DNA from: Xylanibacter muris
GTDB lineage: Bacteria > Bacteroidota > Bacteroidia > Bacteroidales > Bacteroidaceae
Reading direction: 5' to 3'
Length of the DNA: 64,000 bases
Assembly (NCBI RefSeq): GCF_013166605.1
Contig: NZ_JABKKF010000014.1
Location: 1-64,000 of the forward strand
In this document: positions 33,915 through 43,051 of the stretch, piece by piece
Position numbering within the stretch: the first letter of the stretch is position 1
Layout of the letters: each line of letters starts with the position of its first letter
Notes under the pieces: model-generated
Seen by the model: the letters and a program-made list of their open reading frames with translations, nothing else
What the model was told of the DNA's origin: nothing
Databases searched by the model: none
Position numbers and translations under genes: made by a program

Positions 33915-34709
33915 TTATTTATTGTTTATCCCATATCCGAATAATGCAAAATCTGCTTTCATCGGGTCTTCTGGAAATATCTCGGCCATACGTGCGGACA
34001 ATTGTCGTGCTGCAGACATCGATGCCGTCTTGTTTTTTAGTAATCCTAATTTTACAGCTTGTTGCATGACGTGTGTGTCCATCGGTATTATAAGTGTGCG
34101 GAGGTCTATTATATCTTTCCACAGGCCGAGGTCGACTGGTGACCCGCTGCGTACCATCCATCTTAGAAACATGCATATTCTTTTGCATGATGATGTGGTA
34201 TTTTTGGGGATAATACCTTCAATCCCGTTTGCAGCGAAGTACTGACAGATTGCTGCCACGGCATCAATACATTTACCATGCATGATGTTGTCTTTATTGT
34301 CTGATTTTGACGGATTGCCGTCGTTTAAAGATGAAATACTGTTTTTAACGAATTCTCCTATTGAGCCATATTGCAGCAGCATGTTTTGAAGTGTATGTAA
34401 GAAAGCGTTCATCGTGTGATATGTATATAGCCGATAGTAACATTTGTTCCTATTGTCGGGGATGTCAATTTCAAACTCACCGGATTTTACCCATTTGTAT
34501 ACGTTGCCCTCGGAATAGTCCAATATATTTTGTATTTTGGGCATAAACTGCTTTCTGTTGCCATAGCTCAGACATGATGCGATGAAAGCAATGGTCTCTT
34601 GATTCTCCTTTCCGTTTACTTGGTGCATGAACCAACTCGGGTCACCGTTAATAAATTCTTTTGTTTCGTATTTATCGGCATATTGTCTCAATATTTCTTC
34701 TGTTAGCAT
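33915..34709 (-). CDS. TIGR02757 / DUF2400 family protein
   Basis: A 264-residue cytosolic protein. Family marks include the N-terminal DPSWFMHQV, IAFIASCLSYGNRKQFMPKIQNIL and, towards the end, CMFLRWMVRSGSPVDLGLWKDI and IPMDTHVMQQAVKLGL. The second half resembles the helix-hairpin-helix fold of base-excision glycosylases (compare the IPMDTHV segment with the catalytic loop of EndoIII-type enzymes), but no activity is established. It lies downstream of uxaB, separated by a terminator-like hairpin, and upstream of uvrA on the same strand. Confidence 0.8.
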   Translation of the reverse strand: MLTEEILRQYADKYETKEFINGDPSWFMHQVNGKENQETIAFIASCLSYGNRKQFMPKIQNILDYSEGNVYKWVKSGEFEIDIPDNRNKCYYRLYTYHTMNAFLHTLQNMLLQYGSIGEFVKNSISSLNDGNPSKSDNKDNIMHGKCIDAVAAICQYFAANGIEGIIPKNTTSSCKRICMFLRWMVRSGSPVDLGLWKDIIDLRTLIIPMDTHVMQQAVKLGLLKNKTASMSAARQLSARMAEIFPEDPMKADFALFGYGINNK

Positions 34710-34744
34710 CTTATGTGTTTTTATATCCCATATATAATGAAAGA

Positions 34745-34773
34745 GGCCGGAAAAGCAAAAACTTTCCGGCCTT
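34745..34773 (-). terminator. Hairpin terminator downstream of uxaB
   Basis: AGGCCGGAAA (34745-34754) and TTTCCGGCCT (34764-34773) form a 10-bp stem with a 9-base loop. T-rich sequence follows on both strands. It should end uxaB transcription. Confidence 0.7.
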
Positions 34774-34815
34774 TCTTTATTATTGTTTTATTAAATAGCT
34801 TTTATTATGAAGATA

Positions 34816-36255
34816 TTAAAGAATAGTTTTAACGGCCTCAAGCATACCTTTATCCTGAATAAGGTCAAGATACATTTTAACCATTGCGTTCAGACCTTCG
34901 ATATCGTTCAGGTCTTCATTCCATATAGATGTTGCACCAAGAACTCCGTCAGCAACTTTTTGTGTGTCACCTGTAGCCCAAAGGTTCTTCAGTAAATCCA
35001 TAATATCCTGTGCGTCATTAGGTATGATTTCTGTTCCGTCTTCACGCTTGCCGCCTTTGTAATAAGTGATTATTGCCGCCAAACCGAATACCAGTCCCTT
35101 TGGCAGTTCGCCTTTGCGCTCAAGATATGTTTTTACTCCAGGCAGGTCACGTGCACAGAATTTCGGGAATGAGTTAAGCATGATGCTTGTTACCTGATGG
35201 TCTACATAAGGATTGTCGAAACGTTCCAAAACGTCTGCTGCAAATTTCTCCAACTCTTCCATAGGCAGGTCAAGTGTCTGCATAAGCTCATCAAACTGTA
35301 CCTTGTGTATATATTGGCTTATGGTTTCGTGGTTGCAGGCGTCGCGTACGATATTTACACCGCTTAAGAATGCCACTGGAGAAAGAACGGTGTGCGGGCC
35401 ATTCAGCAATGTGACCTTACGTTTGTGGTATGGTTCTTCTGACGGAACGAACAATACGTGCAGTCCGGCCTTGTCTGCAGGGAACTCTTTGGCAATCTCT
35501 TTCGGTGCCTCGATAACCCAAAGATGGAATGTCTCTGCCTGTACAACAAGGTTGTCGCGATAGCTTATTTTCTCCTGTATCTCTGCAATTTCCTTGCGTG
35601 GGAATCCTGGTACGATGCGGTCTACCAATGTGGCATAAACACCACAACTGTTGTCAAACCAATCTTTGAATTCTTTTGGCAACTTCCAAAGTTCAATGTA
35701 TTTATTGATACAATCTTTCAGTACGTGGCCATTAAGGAAGATGAGTTCGCATGGGAATATAATCAAGCCTTTTGACGGATCACCGTTGAATGTTTGCCAA
35801 CGGCGGTACAGAAGTTGTACGAGTTTTCCCGGGTATGATGATGCCGGAGCGTCTTCGAGTTTGCATGACGGGTCGAAGGCTATACCTGCTTCAGTTGTAT
35901 TTGATATGACAAAACGGATTTCTGGCTGATCAGCAAGAGCCATAAAAGCCTGGTTCTGTGAATAAGGGTTAAGGGCACGGCTGATGCAGTCTATACGCTG
36001 AAGGGTATTCACGGGTTGGCCGTTTTCGCGTCCCTGAAGATTCACATGATAAAGACAATCCTGGCCGTTGAGCCATTCTGCCATTCCGCGCTCAATCGGC
36101 TGCACAACAACAACAGAACCGTTAAAGTCTGTTTTCTGATTCATGTTCCAGATAATCCAATCAACGAATGCACGAAGGAAATTTCCTTCACCGAATTGAA
36201 TAACTTTTTCAGGCATTACGCTCTTAGGCGCAAATTGTTTGTTTAATGGTTTCAT
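34816..36255 (-). CDS. uxaB: Tagaturonate reductase (altronate oxidoreductase)
   Basis: A 479-residue NADH-dependent mannitol-dehydrogenase-family enzyme that interconverts tagaturonate and altronate in galacturonate breakdown. Motifs: VIQFGEGNFLRAFVDWIIWNMN (nucleotide-binding N-terminus), ISNTTEAGI, FPCELIFLNG, GVYATLVDRIVPGFP, KVTLLNGPHTVLSPVAFLSG with the catalytic lysine region, and VDHQVTSIMLNSFPKF. Length agrees with E. coli UxaB. No other galacturonate genes lie beside it. A full consensus promoter sits 40 bases upstream. Confidence 0.93.
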   Translation of the reverse strand: MKPLNKQFAPKSVMPEKVIQFGEGNFLRAFVDWIIWNMNQKTDFNGSVVVVQPIERGMAEWLNGQDCLYHVNLQGRENGQPVNTLQRIDCISRALNPYSQNQAFMALADQPEIRFVISNTTEAGIAFDPSCKLEDAPASSYPGKLVQLLYRRWQTFNGDPSKGLIIFPCELIFLNGHVLKDCINKYIELWKLPKEFKDWFDNSCGVYATLVDRIVPGFPRKEIAEIQEKISYRDNLVVQAETFHLWVIEAPKEIAKEFPADKAGLHVLFVPSEEPYHKRKVTLLNGPHTVLSPVAFLSGVNIVRDACNHETISQYIHKVQFDELMQTLDLPMEELEKFAADVLERFDNPYVDHQVTSIMLNSFPKFCARDLPGVKTYLERKGELPKGLVFGLAAIITYYKGGKREDGTEIIPNDAQDIMDLLKNLWATGDTQKVADGVLGATSIWNEDLNDIEGLNAMVKMYLDLIQDKGMLEAVKTIL

Positions 36256-36294
36256 ACTATATGGATGATTTATATCAAGTTTTTCATTTTAATG

Positions 36295-36326
36295 CAAAGT
36301 TAGTGATTATTTGTTTAATGGCCAAA
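36295..36326 (-). promoter_or_regulatory. Promoter of uxaB
   Basis: Minus strand: TTTG (36323-36326), 20 bases, TAACTTTG (36295-36302), full consensus, 40 bases upstream of the start codon. Confidence 0.78.
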
Positions 36327-36553
36327 TTTTTTATTGTGTAAATATAACGTAAAGGTTTACGGCCTGATGCCAACTGAAGAGGAATTATGCGGTTAGGAAT
36401 TTAATTTACGTGCACACGAGTGAATGCGGTTTTGAATGTAGTTGTAAATGATAGTTTTTCATCGATGTATGTGTAATTTCTCTTCGTAATTTTCTTGCCT
36501 GGATTATTAACGCATATAGTATATGGTGCATGGCTATGAAAATGATATTGGTG

Positions 36554-37792
36554 TTATTTAAAAGAGGTTTGTCTGTAGCCGGTCAGTCTCCAAGTACGGT
36601 CTCCGATACCTTTGTAATATACAAATGCCTGATAACGGTTTTCTGTCTGATAGAAACTGTTTTCCAACGGAGTGAATGTCATGTTCCCTTTCGGTTCCTG
36701 AGCCATGTATTGATATGAATAATAGCCTTGTTTCTGAAGGATTGTCGTGTGATATGACTGTGTTTCATTGTCGTATTTCATCAGATATGAGTCGGAGTCT
36801 GAATCTGTTGTCCATTTGCCTGTAACATATACTGGTAGGTTTATCTCCGGTGATTTGAATGTGTAATGTACATACACATATTCGCATGTATGGTCTATTT
36901 CTGTATTATCGCTGTTGCGTATGAGAAAATATCCGTTTGCATCCTCGTCAAACAGATAGTTTTTCCTCAATTCGTCAATAAACGGGTATGCGTTATAGTT
37001 GTGACCGTCCCATGAGATGCGGTCTATGCCCATGGTAGGATGGGATACCGCAAGTATTTCGTATTTGCGGTATTCGTTGTCACCTGTAAATATAAGGTTC
37101 TTGTTGTGAGTCCATTTTACTCCTATATTGTTTATAATTGAAGGTTTCAGATTCTTTCGTGCATTGTCATGTCTTGCATTCTGCATAAAGACAGTTCTTA
37201 TCTCTTCTTCATAGTTAGTTATGTTTATACCGCCATAGTTCAGTTCCGCAGTTAACTGTTGGTGGGCTTTATTTACGTCAATATCCGTGTTGGTTGTGAC
37301 ATTCATTCCGATGTTCATGATTTGTTCCACAACCATGAATTCGGCTTGCAATACTTTCTCTCCTCCGTTATCATCATCAAATATGCTTACACGGTAGTTT
37401 CCGCTCATTTTCAGACTACATTTGTCGTTTGGTATCTGTAGTGAATAGTGTGTGTAGTCGATAATCGTGTTTATGGAGTTTGTATAATTGTCTATGGTAT
37501 TGTCATTAAGGCCGTTAAGATAGTCACTTTGAAATATCTGGTCAGACACGGTCCAGTCGGCTTCACAGTGCTCAATCCTGTATGTGTATCTGTGATAGTT
37601 ATGCGACAGTTGGTCAAATCCGATGTTTATCACGTCACTGCTGTTAAGGTTTATCACAGGCGGTGACAGCCAGTCGTTGTTTGCCATGACCTGAACAGAC
37701 TTGATGTCGTTTTTAAATGCCTTTGTCTGTGCATCTGATATCTGTGCCGTTACAGCGAACAGCGTTATTATGAATGATTTGAGTAAATCCAT
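36554..37792 (-). CDS. DUF5103 protein, type IX secretion plug-like
   Basis: A 412-residue exported protein with a signal peptide (about residues 1-21, ending ISDAQ). The sequence is beta-rich and matches DUF5103, the family containing the plug proteins of the type IX secretion translocon: SVQVMANNDWLSPPVINLNSSDVINIGFDQLSHNYHRYTYRIEHCEADWT near the N-terminus and NPYxL-type beta repeats later. It should lie in the periplasm or at the outer membrane. No other type IX component is next to it. The mature protein ends in TGYRQTSFK. Confidence 0.82.
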   Translation of the reverse strand: MDLLKSFIITLFAVTAQISDAQTKAFKNDIKSVQVMANNDWLSPPVINLNSSDVINIGFDQLSHNYHRYTYRIEHCEADWTVSDQIFQSDYLNGLNDNTIDNYTNSINTIIDYTHYSLQIPNDKCSLKMSGNYRVSIFDDDNGGEKVLQAEFMVVEQIMNIGMNVTTNTDIDVNKAHQQLTAELNYGGINITNYEEEIRTVFMQNARHDNARKNLKPSIINNIGVKWTHNKNLIFTGDNEYRKYEILAVSHPTMGIDRISWDGHNYNAYPFIDELRKNYLFDEDANGYFLIRNSDNTEIDHTCEYVYVHYTFKSPEINLPVYVTGKWTTDSDSDSYLMKYDNETQSYHTTILQKQGYYSYQYMAQEPKGNMTFTPLENSFYQTENRYQAFVYYKGIGDRTWRLTGYRQTSFK

Positions 37793-37861
37793 TATTTTGC
37801 CGCTTTTTTGAGTTTATAATAGATAGGCCATACTTTATGTGAAAACATTGGCATTATTAAA

Positions 37862-37899
37862 AAATCCCTGTTTATCCCAAATTGGGACAACAGGGATTT
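37862..37899 (-). terminator. Terminator of the GGGtGRT operon
   Basis: AAATCCCTGT (37862-37871) and ACAGGGATTT (37890-37899) pair, with an inner CCA/TGG-rich helix. On the minus strand a T-rich tract follows, 22 bases after the GGGtGRT stop. Confidence 0.72.
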
Positions 37900-37921
37900 C
37901 TTTATGTATTAAGTGATATGA

Positions 37922-38935
37922 TTATTTCTTGTTAAGAGCCATATCAATAGTCACTGCAACTGCAACTGTTGCACCAACCATAGGATTGTTTCCCATTCCG
38001 AGGAAGCCCATCATTTCCACGTGGGCGGGAACGGATGAAGAACCTGCAAACTGTGCGTCGCTGTGCATACGGCCCAAAGTATCAGTCATGCCGTAAGATG
38101 CAGGACCTGCAGCCATGTTGTCCGGATGAAGTGTGCGTCCTGTACCGCCACCTGAAGCAACAGAGAAATAAGCCTTGCCTGCAAGTACACGCTCTTTTTT
38201 ATATGTACCTGCAACAGGGTGCTGGAATCGTGTCGGGTTTGTTGAGTTGCCCGTTATGGAAACATCTACATTTTCTTTCCACAGTATGGCAACACCTTCA
38301 CGTACATCGTCCGCACCATAGCATTTTACTTTTGCCCTTGGGCCGTCTGAGTAGGGAATTTCCTGAACAACATTCAGTTCGCCTGTATAGTAATCAAACT
38401 TTGTCTGTACGTATGTAAATCCGTTGATGCGGCTGATAATCATCGCAGCGTCCTTGCCCAAGCCGTTGAGGATTGTGCGCAGAGGCTTTTGGCGTACTTT
38501 GTTTGCCATTTCTGCGATTTTGATAGCACCCTCAGCGGCAGCAAATGATTCGTGGCCGGCGAGGAAAGCGAAACACTCTGTTTCTTCGCGGAGCAGACGT
38601 GCTGCGAGGTTGCCGTGGCCGATACCGACCTTGCGGTCGTCAGCGACAGAGCCCGGTATGCAGAAGCTCTGCAGACCGATACCTATAGCTTCAGCTGCGT
38701 CAGCAGCTGTCTTTACACCTTTCTTTATAGCGATGGCGGCACCACATACATAAGCCCATTTTGCATTCTCGAAGCAGATACCCTGTGTTTCCTCGCAAAT
38801 CTGATAAGGGTCAACACCTGCGTTCTCGCAAATCTGATTAGCCTCTTCAATATCCTTGATACCGTTTGCGTTCAGTGCGGCAAGAACCTGCTCGATTCTG
38901 CGCTCCTGGCTTTCAAATTTTACTTCTCTAATCAT
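37922..38935 (-). CDS. GGGtGRT family protein
   Basis: A 337-residue protein named for the motif GGGTGRT, here in FSVASGGGTGRTLHPDNMAAGP, followed by GMTDTLGRMHSDAQFAGSSSVPAHVEMMGFLGMGNNPMVGA. The N-terminal half has cysteines at VDPYQICEETQGICFENAKWAYVCGAA that could hold a metal or cluster. The biochemical role is not established. It is encoded 14 bases downstream of an iron-sulfur scaffold-like gene, a constant partnership in anaerobes, which suggests a cluster-dependent enzyme and its dedicated maturation factor. This is an inference from context. Confidence 0.85.
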   Translation of the reverse strand: MIREVKFESQERRIEQVLAALNANGIKDIEEANQICENAGVDPYQICEETQGICFENAKWAYVCGAAIAIKKGVKTAADAAEAIGIGLQSFCIPGSVADDRKVGIGHGNLAARLLREETECFAFLAGHESFAAAEGAIKIAEMANKVRQKPLRTILNGLGKDAAMIISRINGFTYVQTKFDYYTGELNVVQEIPYSDGPRAKVKCYGADDVREGVAILWKENVDVSITGNSTNPTRFQHPVAGTYKKERVLAGKAYFSVASGGGTGRTLHPDNMAAGPASYGMTDTLGRMHSDAQFAGSSSVPAHVEMMGFLGMGNNPMVGATVAVAVTIDMALNKK

Positions 38936-38949
38936 AATAACGTGTCTCC

Positions 38950-39651
38950 TTATTCTTTACGTGGATCAATAGACTTAACAACTCCCTGCTCGGCTTTTGT
39001 GCGACCGTAAGAACCTGTGAATTTCTTTACTGCTTCATTGGCATCCATTCCGTTCTTTATCGCTTCCATCATTTTGCCGAGATGAACATATTCATAACCG
39101 CAAACCTGGTTATCCTTGTCAAGAAACATCTTTGTTATGTAACCCTCTGTCAGCTCAAGATAACGTGTACCTTTGGCTACTGTTCCGTAGAGTGTACCTG
39201 TCTGGCTGCGGAGACCTTTGCCCAAGTCCTCAAGACCGGCACCGATAACAAGTCCGCCTTCAGAGAATGCGCTCTGTGAACGGCCGTAGACAATCTGCAG
39301 GAAGAGTTCACGCATGGCTGTGTTGATTGCATCACAAACCAAGTCGGTATTGAGAGCCTCAAGAATTGTTTTTCCGGGGAGTATCTCTGATGCCATTGCT
39401 GCAGAGTGAGTCATACCGGTACAACCGATAGTCTCGACAAGGCACTCCTGAATAACGCCTTCCTTGATATTAAGGGAAAGCTTACAAGCTCCCTGCTGAG
39501 GAGCACACCAACCAACACCGTGAGTGTAACCGGAGATGTCTTTTATCTCTTTTGCCTGAATCCATTTACCCTCTTCAGGAATAGGGGCCGGTCCGTGGTT
39601 CGGACCTTTTGCAACAACGCACATGTTGTTGACTTCATTGGAATAAGTCAT
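38950..39651 (-). CDS. Iron-sulfur cluster scaffold-like protein (NifU/IscU type)
   Basis: A 233-residue protein. Cysteines fit a NifU-like scaffold: GWCAPQQGACKL, ECLVETIGCTGMTHSAAM and DLVCDAINTAMREL. Compared with IscU it has an extended N-terminus and a C-terminal extension ending in KMMEAIKNGMDANEAVKKFTGSYGRTKAEQG. It is the first gene of a two-gene operon with the GGGtGRT gene and should serve that partner rather than general cluster assembly. A -7 element TAATTTTG lies at 39707-39714 on the minus strand. Confidence 0.8.
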   Translation of the reverse strand: MTYSNEVNNMCVVAKGPNHGPAPIPEEGKWIQAKEIKDISGYTHGVGWCAPQQGACKLSLNIKEGVIQECLVETIGCTGMTHSAAMASEILPGKTILEALNTDLVCDAINTAMRELFLQIVYGRSQSAFSEGGLVIGAGLEDLGKGLRSQTGTLYGTVAKGTRYLELTEGYITKMFLDKDNQVCGYEYVHLGKMMEAIKNGMDANEAVKKFTGSYGRTKAEQGVVKSIDPRKE

Positions 39652-39706
39652 ATTCTCTTCTGTTTTATGAAAAATGAATAATTAACTCTTTAAACGTTTA
39701 TTGCTG

Positions 39707-39714
39707 CAAAATTA
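39707..39714 (-). promoter_or_regulatory. -7 element of the NifU-like/GGGtGRT operon
   Basis: Minus strand TAATTTTG matches TAnnTTTG, 56 bases upstream of the scaffold gene start. Confidence 0.5.
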
Positions 39715-39849
39715 ATAAATTATTTCTATAAAATATATAAATCATTGTATTCTTTTCAACTCTTTAACTATATGGCACAGCCTGTTTATGGCAGATTGTC
39801 AACATGGTAGAAATATTATAAAATATTTTGCCGTTTATTATATTTGTCA

Positions 39850-39857
39850 TAAATTTG
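39850..39857 (+). promoter_or_regulatory. -7 element immediately before the UvrD-like gene
   Basis: TAAATTTG matches TAnnTTTG. It ends only 6 bases before the ATG at 39864, so the transcript would have a very short leader or none. Confidence 0.5.
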
Positions 39858-39863
39858 TAGGCT

Positions 39864-42275
39864 ATGACAGAAGATATTCTTAAACGGTTGAATGGGGCTC
39901 AGCGTGAGGCTGTATTGTATTGTGATGGTGCACAGTTGGTTATAGCCGGTGCCGGTTCTGGAAAGACACGCGTGCTTACATATAAAATTGCTTATCTGCT
40001 AAAAAACGGACTTGAGCCGTGGAACATCCTTGCGCTTACATTTACCAATAAGGCGGCACGTGCGATGAAAGAACGTATAGGCCAGGTTGTAGGTGAACAC
40101 ATTGCACGATGTCTTAATATGGGTACATTCCACTCTGTATTCTCAAAAATATTACGTTCCGAGGCCACACATATCGGATATACTTCAGGATTCACCATTT
40201 ATGACCAGGGTGACTCGCGCTCATTGGTAAAGAATATAATAAAAGACATGAAGCTTGATGACAAGGTCTACAAACCTTCTTCTGTTGCCGACAGGATAAG
40301 CATGGCGAAGAACCAGCTTCTTCTTCCTGCGGCTTATGCCAACAGCGCGGAGACCGTAATGACAGACGTACAAAGGAAAATGCCAGCAATAAAGGATATT
40401 TATCTGAGATATTCGGAACGGTGCAGGCAGGCGAATGCGATGGATTTTGACGATTTGCTGGTGAATACATATACTTTATTTAATACGAATGAAGAAATAA
40501 GGTTGAAATATGTGGACCGTTTCCGGTATGTACTTGTTGATGAGTATCAGGATACGAACCGTGTTCAGCAGGCAATCGTGATGTTGCTGACAAAAGACAA
40601 TCAGCGTGTATGTGTGGTTGGAGATGATGCTCAAAGTATTTACAGCTTTCGTGGAGCCAATATAGATAACATTCTGAATTTTACTAAGTTCTATGACAAT
40701 GCGCGTCTGTTTAAATTGGAACAGAATTACCGTTCTACTCAAAATATCGTACGGGCCGCAAACAGTCTTATACGCCATAACCGTTATCAGATACCTAAAG
40801 ATGTGTTCAGTGAAAAAGAGCATGGTGAGAAACTTGTGCTTAAACCGGCGTATAGTGACAAGGAGGAAGCGCTTATTGTATGCCGCGACATTCAGAAAAT
40901 AAGAAGAACGGACAAATGTGAATACAGTGATTTTGCCATTCTCTACCGAACCAACTCACAGAGCAGAAGCTTTGAGGAATATATGCGCAAGCAAAATATC
41001 CCATATCGGATATATGGCGGATTGAGCTTTTATCAGCGTAAGGAGATTAAGGACGTTATCGCGTATTTCCGTATGGTGGTTAATCCTGACGATGAGGAAG
41101 CCTTGCGCAGAATCATAAACTATCCGGCTCGTGGTATAGGCGATACTACGCTTGGAAAAATTGCTGGTGCTGCCAACGCAAATAATGTCAGTTTATGGGA
41201 AGTGATTTGCAGGCCGGATGTTTACGGACTTAGTATCAGCAAGGGGACCATGGGGAAACTTTCCGGTTTTCGTTCGCAGGTCAGCCAATGGATAGAGAGG
41301 GTTGTGGCAACGGATGCGTATACCCTTGGACGGGATATAATAAAAGAGAGTGGAATTTACAGGGATATATATAAAGGGCAGGATCCAGAAGACCTTGCAC
41401 GCCAGGAGAACATTGATGAGTTTCTTGGGGGCATGAAGGATTTTGTTGATACGCGCATGGAAGAAGACCAGACCGCTTATGTTATGCTTGGCGATTTCCT
41501 GCAGGAGGTGTCGTTGCTCACAGACCTTGACAGTGATACCGATGATAATCAGCCGAAAGTGTCGCTTATGACAGTACATTCGGCAAAGGGATTGGAATTT
41601 CCCACTGTGTTTGTCGTGGGGCTGGAGGAAAATATATTTCCTTCACCGATGAGCTGTAACAGTATCAGGGAACTTGAGGAAGAAAGGCGTCTATTGTATG
41701 TAGCCATCACACGTGCGGAGAAGCATTGTATACTTACGTGTGCCCAGAACCGTTTCCGCTATGGACGTATCGAGTACGATACTCCTTCTCGTTTTATAAA
41801 TGATATAGACCGTTCCCTTTTGAATATAGAAGGGCAGGGCGGTGTATCGAAAATGTTCAATGGTTATGATGGTGGGCAGCGGAAGGAATGGATGCAGAAT
41901 CCCCATCCGGTGGCGTCACAGTTTAAGGCGGACCCCAAACCGCGTATTGTTCCTGTGCGTAAGGAAAGCCCGGCACCGGAGGTTTTTTCAGAAAGTTTCA
42001 AGCGTGATTTGAATGCCGCGTCAGCAAGGAACATGAAACGTGTATCTGAAGTTACTGTTGCGGATAAAACCGATATCTCCCTACAGCCATCGCAAACCGA
42101 TGTGAGGAAGGATGGTGTTGCTGTTGGAAACATTATTGAGCATCAGCGGTTTGGTATTGGGGTGATAAAGCATGTGGAAGGAAATGGAGAAAACGCAAAA
42201 GCCACAGTAGAATTTAAAAACGCAGGTACAAAGCAGCTGCTTTTGAAATTCGCAAGGTTTACTATTGTAAAATGA
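39864..42275 (+). CDS. UvrD/PcrA-type superfamily 1 DNA helicase
   Basis: An 803-residue 3'-5' helicase used in repair and in clearing proteins from DNA. Motifs in order: LNGAQREAV (Q motif), AGAGSGKT (Walker A, around residue 31), ALTFTNKAARAMKER (Ia), GTFHSV, LVDEYQDTN (Walker B), VVGDDAQSIYSFRGA (III), LEQNYRS (IV), LMTVHSAKGLEFPTVFVVGLEE (V) and RRLLYVAITRA (VI). The C-terminal 150 residues form a linker and a small beta domain (GVAVGNIIEHQRFGIGVIKHVEGNG), like the RNA-polymerase-interacting Tudor domain of PcrA. It converges on the MBL hydrolase gene. Confidence 0.93.
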   Translation: MTEDILKRLNGAQREAVLYCDGAQLVIAGAGSGKTRVLTYKIAYLLKNGLEPWNILALTFTNKAARAMKERIGQVVGEHIARCLNMGTFHSVFSKILRSEATHIGYTSGFTIYDQGDSRSLVKNIIKDMKLDDKVYKPSSVADRISMAKNQLLLPAAYANSAETVMTDVQRKMPAIKDIYLRYSERCRQANAMDFDDLLVNTYTLFNTNEEIRLKYVDRFRYVLVDEYQDTNRVQQAIVMLLTKDNQRVCVVGDDAQSIYSFRGANIDNILNFTKFYDNARLFKLEQNYRSTQNIVRAANSLIRHNRYQIPKDVFSEKEHGEKLVLKPAYSDKEEALIVCRDIQKIRRTDKCEYSDFAILYRTNSQSRSFEEYMRKQNIPYRIYGGLSFYQRKEIKDVIAYFRMVVNPDDEEALRRIINYPARGIGDTTLGKIAGAANANNVSLWEVICRPDVYGLSISKGTMGKLSGFRSQVSQWIERVVATDAYTLGRDIIKESGIYRDIYKGQDPEDLARQENIDEFLGGMKDFVDTRMEEDQTAYVMLGDFLQEVSLLTDLDSDTDDNQPKVSLMTVHSAKGLEFPTVFVVGLEENIFPSPMSCNSIRELEEERRLLYVAITRAEKHCILTCAQNRFRYGRIEYDTPSRFINDIDRSLLNIEGQGGVSKMFNGYDGGQRKEWMQNPHPVASQFKADPKPRIVPVRKESPAPEVFSESFKRDLNAASARNMKRVSEVTVADKTDISLQPSQTDVRKDGVAVGNIIEHQRFGIGVIKHVEGNGENAKATVEFKNAGTKQLLLKFARFTIVK

Positions 42276-42333
42276 TGTTTGTTACATGGAATGATGTTTT
42301 GACGAACAGACAGCCAATTCTATTTAAAGTATA

Positions 42334-42378
42334 ATATCTTATAATTATAGGGATAAGGAGCCTATAATTATAAGATAT
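42334..42378. terminator. Bidirectional hairpin, 18-bp perfect arms
   Basis: Arms 42334-42351 and 42361-42378 are perfectly complementary (18 bp, 9-base loop). They lie between the converging helicase and MBL hydrolase genes, as expected for a shared terminator, though no long T run follows. Confidence 0.65.
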
Positions 42379-42382
42379 ATGT

Positions 42383-43027
42383 TCATAGTTTGAGATAAGG
42401 ATTGTATGTCGTTTCCGTATCCATGCTTGTTTTTGGACCGTGTCCCGGATATATGACTGTATCTGGAGGTAGTGCGGACGATATATGCCGCAGACTTTCT
42501 ATTATATCATCATACGAGCCTAATTCAAAATCAGTGCGTCCGATGCTCATGTTGAAAAGTGTGTCACCGGAGAATGCGATACCTTCCTCCGCGCAATGAT
42601 AGAATACAGAACCGGGGGTATGCCCAGGTGTAGACAGTATTCTGAAACTATGGTTTCCGAATGTTATCATATCTTTATCGCACAACCATACTCCTGGTTC
42701 TGGAAAATCATAGTTTATGTCTATTCCGCAGAAAGTTTTTGCCTGTTCATGCAGCTTGCCGGCAAGTATCTTGTCATTGATGTGTATTTCAGGCTTTAAT
42801 CCAAATTCCCCGTATATGGTGTCTGTGCCGAAATTATGGTCTATATGCGCATGGGTTGACAGCAGATGACGTGGCGTAAGCCTGTTGTTGCGTATATATT
42901 CCAAAATGGCTTTGCGTTCTTCCGCAAAAAACGCTCCACAGTCTATTATCACGCATTCCTTTGTCTCGTCACTCACTATATATGTATTTTCCTGAAAAGG
43001 ATTGCATACGAATTTCTTTATATCCAT
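42383..43027 (-). CDS. MBL-fold metallo-hydrolase (glyoxalase II-like)
   Basis: A 214-residue metallo-beta-lactamase-fold enzyme. Metal motifs are THAHIDH (HxHxDH), GHTPGS, GDTLF with the bridging Asp, and a final YPGHGPKT. Compact proteins of this form are called hydroxyacylglutathione-hydrolase-like or YcbL-like thioester hydrolases; the substrate is undetermined. It is cytoplasmic with no signal peptide. It follows rsmG on the same strand with a 24-base gap and is probably co-transcribed. Confidence 0.85.
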   Translation of the reverse strand: MDIKKFVCNPFQENTYIVSDETKECVIIDCGAFFAEERKAILEYIRNNRLTPRHLLSTHAHIDHNFGTDTIYGEFGLKPEIHINDKILAGKLHEQAKTFCGIDINYDFPEPGVWLCDKDMITFGNHSFRILSTPGHTPGSVFYHCAEEGIAFSGDTLFNMSIGRTDFELGSYDDIIESLRHISSALPPDTVIYPGHGPKTSMDTETTYNPYLKL

Positions 43028-43051
43028 GATGTTCTTTATTACAATGACATT

